64,000 nt of DNA from JAWKWA01 sp041397765 (GTDB lineage Bacteria; Pseudomonadota; Alphaproteobacteria; Rhizobiales; Hyphomicrobiaceae). Below, one piece after another: positions 61,219-64,000 of this stretch. Where the stretch lies: positions 124,001-188,000 of the forward strand of contig JAWKWA010000008.1 in NCBI GenBank assembly GCA_041397765.1, written 5' to 3'. Numbering within the stretch: the first letter of the stretch is position 1; every line of letters begins with the position of its first letter. The notes beneath the pieces were generated by a model that ran no database searches, was not told where the DNA came from, and was given only the letters and a program-made list of their open reading frames with translations. Position numbers and translations under genes: made by a program.

Positions 61219-63254
61219 GCGTCTACAGGCACCTGCTGTCGCCGATCACCATCAAGGGGCGCACCTTCCGCAACCGCGTCTTCTCGAGCGCGCACGCGCC
61301 CGGCTATGCCGAGGCTGGCCTGCCCGGCGAACGCTATCAGGCCTATCACGAGGAAAAGGCACGCGGCGGCATCGGGCTGACGATGTTCGGCGGCTCATCG
61401 AATGTCAGCCGCGACTCGGGCTCGATCTACGGACAGATCTATGTCGGCGACGACCGCGTCATCCCGGCATTCCGCGCCATGGCGAAGCGTGTCCACGCGC
61501 ACGGCGCCGGGCTCATGTGCCAGATCACCCATATGGGTCGGCGCACCACCTCGGATGCGGGCGACTGGCTGCCGACCAAGGGCCCTTCTGCGATCCGCGA
61601 TCCGGCGCACCACTCGATGCCCTATGCCGTCTCGGCCCGTGAGATCGCCCGCATCGTCGCGGCCTTCGCCGATGGCGCCCGGCGCTGCCGCGAGGGCGGG
61701 CTCGACGGTGTCGAGATCCTCGGCTCGGCGCACATCCTCGGCCAGTTCCTCTCCCCGCTCGCCAACCGCCGCGCCGATGCCTATGGCGGCAGCCTCGAGG
61801 CCCGCGCCCGCTTCCTGTTCGAGGTGCTGGAGGCGGTGAGGCAAGCTGTCGGCGAGGAGTTCCTCGTCAGCCTGCGCACCAATTTCGATGAATCGAACGA
61901 GGCCGGCCTCTCGCCCGAGGAAGGTGTCGAGCTCGCCCGCCTCGTCGGCCGGCACGGTGCCGCCGACATCCTCAATGTCAACGGCGCCTATGGCGGCACG
62001 CATATGGGCCTTGCCGAATACATGCCCGCCATGGGCTTTCCCTCCGCTCCCTATGTCGAGCTTGCGCGCCGCGTGCGCGAGGCCAGCGGCATGGTCACCT
62101 TGCAGGCCGCCCGCCTCTCCGATCCCGCCACCGCCGACTGGGCGATCGGCGCAGGCCATGTCGACATGGCCGGACTGACTCGCCCGCACATGGCCGATCC
62201 CGAAATCGTCGTGAAGCTCATGCGCGGCGAGGAAAGCCGCATCCGTCCCTGCGTCGGCGCCGGTTATTGCGGCGACCGCATCTATGTCGGCCGCGATGCG
62301 CTCTGCCAGCACAATGTCTCGACGGGCCGCGAGGCCTGGCTGCCCGCGCGGATCGCCCGCGCCGGCGAGCGGCTGCGCGTCGTCGTCGTCGGCGGCGGCG
62401 TGGCCGGCATGGAAGCGGCGCGCGTGCTGGCGTTGCGCGGCCATGGCGTGACGCTGCTCGAGGCCGCCCCCCGCCTCGGCGGTCAGGTCCTGCTCGCGGC
62501 CAAGGGCGGCTGGCGCCGGGATATGATCGGCATCGCCGACTGGCTGGCCGCCGAGGTCGCGCGCGTCGGCGTCGAGGTCCGCCTCGACATGCTGGCCGAC
62601 GCCGCCGACATCATGGCGCTCCAGCCCGATGTGGTGATCGCTGCGACCGGTGGCACGCCCGATACCGAGCTGCCGCGTGGCGGCGGCGAGCTTCTGCTGA
62701 CCGTCTGGGACGTGCTCGGCGGCGAGGCGAAGGCGCGCGGCGAGACGCTCGTCTTCGACGCCGTCGGCGGTCATGCCGCCTTGTCGCTCGCGGACCGTCT
62801 GGCCGCAGAGGGCACGAGCCTCGTCTTTGCGACCAGCGACCGTCACATCGGCCGTGCGATAGGCGGCAACAACGCGCCGGTTTATCTGCGCAATCTCGGG
62901 CGCGCGGGCGTTGTCACGATCAGCGACGTCGCCCTTGTCGGCCTGGAGCGTGCCGGCAACCGGCTGAAGGCCCATCTGCGCCACGCCTACACGCGCGAAA
63001 CCGAGGCGCGGGTCTTCGACATTGTCATCGCCGATCTCGGCACGCGCTCGGCGAGCGAGCCGTTCGATGCTCTCGTGTCGGGGGCCTGCAATCTCGGCGA
63101 ACTCGATTTCGAGGCGCTCGCCACGCTGTCGCCTCAGCCGCTCGACACCAATCCTTCCGGGCGTTACCGCCTCTACCGCATCGGCGACGCCCTGACACCT
63201 CGCGACATCCACGCCGCCATCCTCGACGCCAATCGCCTCTGCCGCGTCATCTGA
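61215..63254 (+). CDS. NADH:flavin oxidoreductase, trimethylamine dehydrogenase/DgcA-like
   Basis: A 679-residue flavoprotein with an N-terminal old-yellow-enzyme barrel (1-340: LLSPITIKGRTFRNRVFSSA, GQFLSPLANRRADAYGGSL), an Fe-S segment, and a C-terminal FAD/NAD domain (VVVVGGGVAGMEAARVLALRG, about 391-411; TLVFDAVGGHAAL). This layout is that of trimethylamine dehydrogenase, 2,4-dienoyl-CoA reductase and the N-demethylases DgcA and StcD, which it most resembles. The cluster region has only three cysteines (346, 352, 364; CVGAGYC then C), lacking one of the four of trimethylamine dehydrogenase. With the upstream oxidase it probably degrades an N-methylated compound. Confidence 0.85.
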   Translation: MSVYRHLLSPITIKGRTFRNRVFSSAHAPGYAEAGLPGERYQAYHEEKARGGIGLTMFGGSSNVSRDSGSIYGQIYVGDDRVIPAFRAMAKRVHAHGAGLMCQITHMGRRTTSDAGDWLPTKGPSAIRDPAHHSMPYAVSAREIARIVAAFADGARRCREGGLDGVEILGSAHILGQFLSPLANRRADAYGGSLEARARFLFEVLEAVRQAVGEEFLVSLRTNFDESNEAGLSPEEGVELARLVGRHGAADILNVNGAYGGTHMGLAEYMPAMGFPSAPYVELARRVREASGMVTLQAARLSDPATADWAIGAGHVDMAGLTRPHMADPEIVVKLMRGEESRIRPCVGAGYCGDRIYVGRDALCQHNVSTGREAWLPARIARAGERLRVVVVGGGVAGMEAARVLALRGHGVTLLEAAPRLGGQVLLAAKGGWRRDMIGIADWLAAEVARVGVEVRLDMLADAADIMALQPDVVIAATGGTPDTELPRGGGELLLTVWDVLGGEAKARGETLVFDAVGGHAALSLADRLAAEGTSLVFATSDRHIGRAIGGNNAPVYLRNLGRAGVVTISDVALVGLERAGNRLKAHLRHAYTRETEARVFDIVIADLGTRSASEPFDALVSGACNLGELDFEALATLSPQPLDTNPSGRYRLYRIGDALTPRDIHAAILDANRLCRVI

Positions 63255-63911
63255 TCGCCTCGGGTTCGGCGCGCCGACGTCGCGACGCCGCCCCCCCGCC
63301 TCCCCCGCATGATCTCCTGCGCATCACCGTCCTGGAATGGCCGAGGGCTCGGTCCGCCGAGCCGTCGCATGCGGCATGTTGGATCCTTGGACCGGCCACG
63401 CTTCCGTGGACCGCCATGGCGTTCGGATCAGTCCTGTTCTGATCTTGGCCTCAGCGTCGGGGGCCAAAGGACAAGCAAGTACTATGTCTCGCTCGCCAAC
63501 GACGAGGCCGACATCGAAACGGCCTGCGAAGCCATCACGCAGGCCACCCTGGGCTCGAGGATAAGCACCCGGCACCGTGGCCGCCGCCGCGTGGAAGTGG
63601 CTCGGGTCCGGCAATGCGACTCGTGCCACCGATGGACGCCCCGTCGGGAGGGACTTCCGGTTGCCGCCGCCCGAGCTGGCCGCGGCATCACGCCCCTCGT
63701 CTCCACGCGGTGGTAGCCGTCGAGTCCTCAATACCGTCCATCAATTGCCCACACTGAGCCAATTGCGAATAGCCGCTTCCCACAGTATACCCACAAAATT
63801 GTGCAATCGTGGCGCGCTATTGCATGTTTCAAACCGGCGCATACTCTCTCGTGTCGCGATCACATCCGTCATAGGGGACCATCGCAGTATTCCTCACCGC
63901 TGACGAACGAC
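63255..63911. other. Intergenic stretch before the last gene
   Basis: No convincing gene in 657 bases. Open frames here (for instance 63309-63716) are of mixed composition without a ribosome binding site or known motif. The last 170 bases are AT-richer and likely hold a promoter; TGCAAT-N11-ATTGCA (63802-63824) is an inverted repeat within it. Confidence 0.45.
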
Positions 63912-64000
63912 ATGGCACTCAGGAAAGACGTCATCGAGGCGCTCGCGCCGGACCAGTCCTCGCTCGCCGCGGCTCTCAAGCTCTTGAAACCCGCAAGCTG
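63912..64000 (+). CDS. Start of an unidentified gene (cut by window end)
   Basis: The ATG at 63912 opens a frame that runs to the window end (MALRKDVIEALAPDQSSLAA and on). Only 29 full codons are visible. The phrase ALAPD followed by an Ala/Leu/Lys segment is reminiscent of the N-terminus of SWIM zinc-finger proteins, but this is too short to name. Confidence 0.5.
   Translation, partial: MALRKDVIEALAPDQSSLAAALKLLKPAS

Noticed and set aside
63309..63716. Small protein of 135 residues
   Set aside because: No ribosome binding site, mixed composition, and several equally long frames overlap it on the other strand.

Overview
The window is a stretch of GC-rich chromosome (strong G/C bias at third codon positions) from an alphaproteobacterium, most likely of the order Hyphomicrobiales (Rhizobiales). 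The pointers are a SAM-II riboswitch in front of metZ, an MbfA-type ferritin/VIT1 iron exporter, an imelysin/di-heme locus with a RirA-like iron box, a phasin gene, a metZ-dcd neighbourhood, a complete Entner-Doudoroff operon and several small protein families common in that order. I see no prophage, insertion sequence, CRISPR array or plasmid module.

Layout. 1-3.7 kb: 3' end of alkB, a secreted protein of unknown function and an SPFH/band-7 membrane protein. 3.7-7.9 kb: a two-gene RND efflux system. 8.3-15.4 kb: housekeeping and repair genes (PfkB-family kinase, nth, DUF2244, an Ada-like methyltransferase, then the compact minus-strand group dapB-membrane protein-gpmA-acetyltransferase, and a second acetyltransferase). 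15.6-22 kb: a von Willebrand A protein, a FolD-family protein with changed catalytic residues, a phasin, a cysteine Ntn-hydrolase of the acid ceramidase type and mbfA. 22.2-28.1 kb: a five-gene minus-strand iron locus (Cys-rich protein, imelysin, di-heme oxidase, second imelysin, DUF1513) with a candidate iron box at its promoter; a divergent OxyR-like regulator follows. 29.8-36.1 kb: a putative DNA-binding protein, speD-speE, an AsmA-family protein and a serralysin-like protease. 36.4-42.5 kb: TerC, MATE exporter, a small membrane protein, and the Lhr-type helicase with PdeM nuclease. 42.7-44.8 kb: a MotA/TolQ-like and MotB/OmpA-like pair, the second gene broken by two frameshifts. 45.6-47.5 kb: DUF1989 plus an M20 amidohydrolase. 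47.6-52.3 kb: zwf-pgl-edd-eda. 52.4-57.9 kb: argE (frameshifted), apaG, a CDP-alcohol phosphotransferase, metZ under SAM-II control, dcd, and tRNA-Gly(CCC). 58-63.3 kb: an RTX repeat protein and, divergent from it, a two-gene flavoprotein operon. The last gene is cut by the window end.

The main metabolic themes are iron import and export (imelysin locus, MbfA), glucose breakdown through the complete Entner-Doudoroff operon, polyamine synthesis (SpeD/SpeE), methionine synthesis under S-adenosylmethionine feedback, and DNA repair (AlkB, Ada-like, Nth, Lhr/PdeM). Two genes contain single-base frameshifts (three events in about 8.6 kb), which could be real decay or sequence errors. The most notable single observations are the FolD-family protein with Gln in place of the catalytic Lys, the OxyR-like regulator with His at the peroxide-sensing Cys position, and the Cys-rich protein that heads the iron locus.
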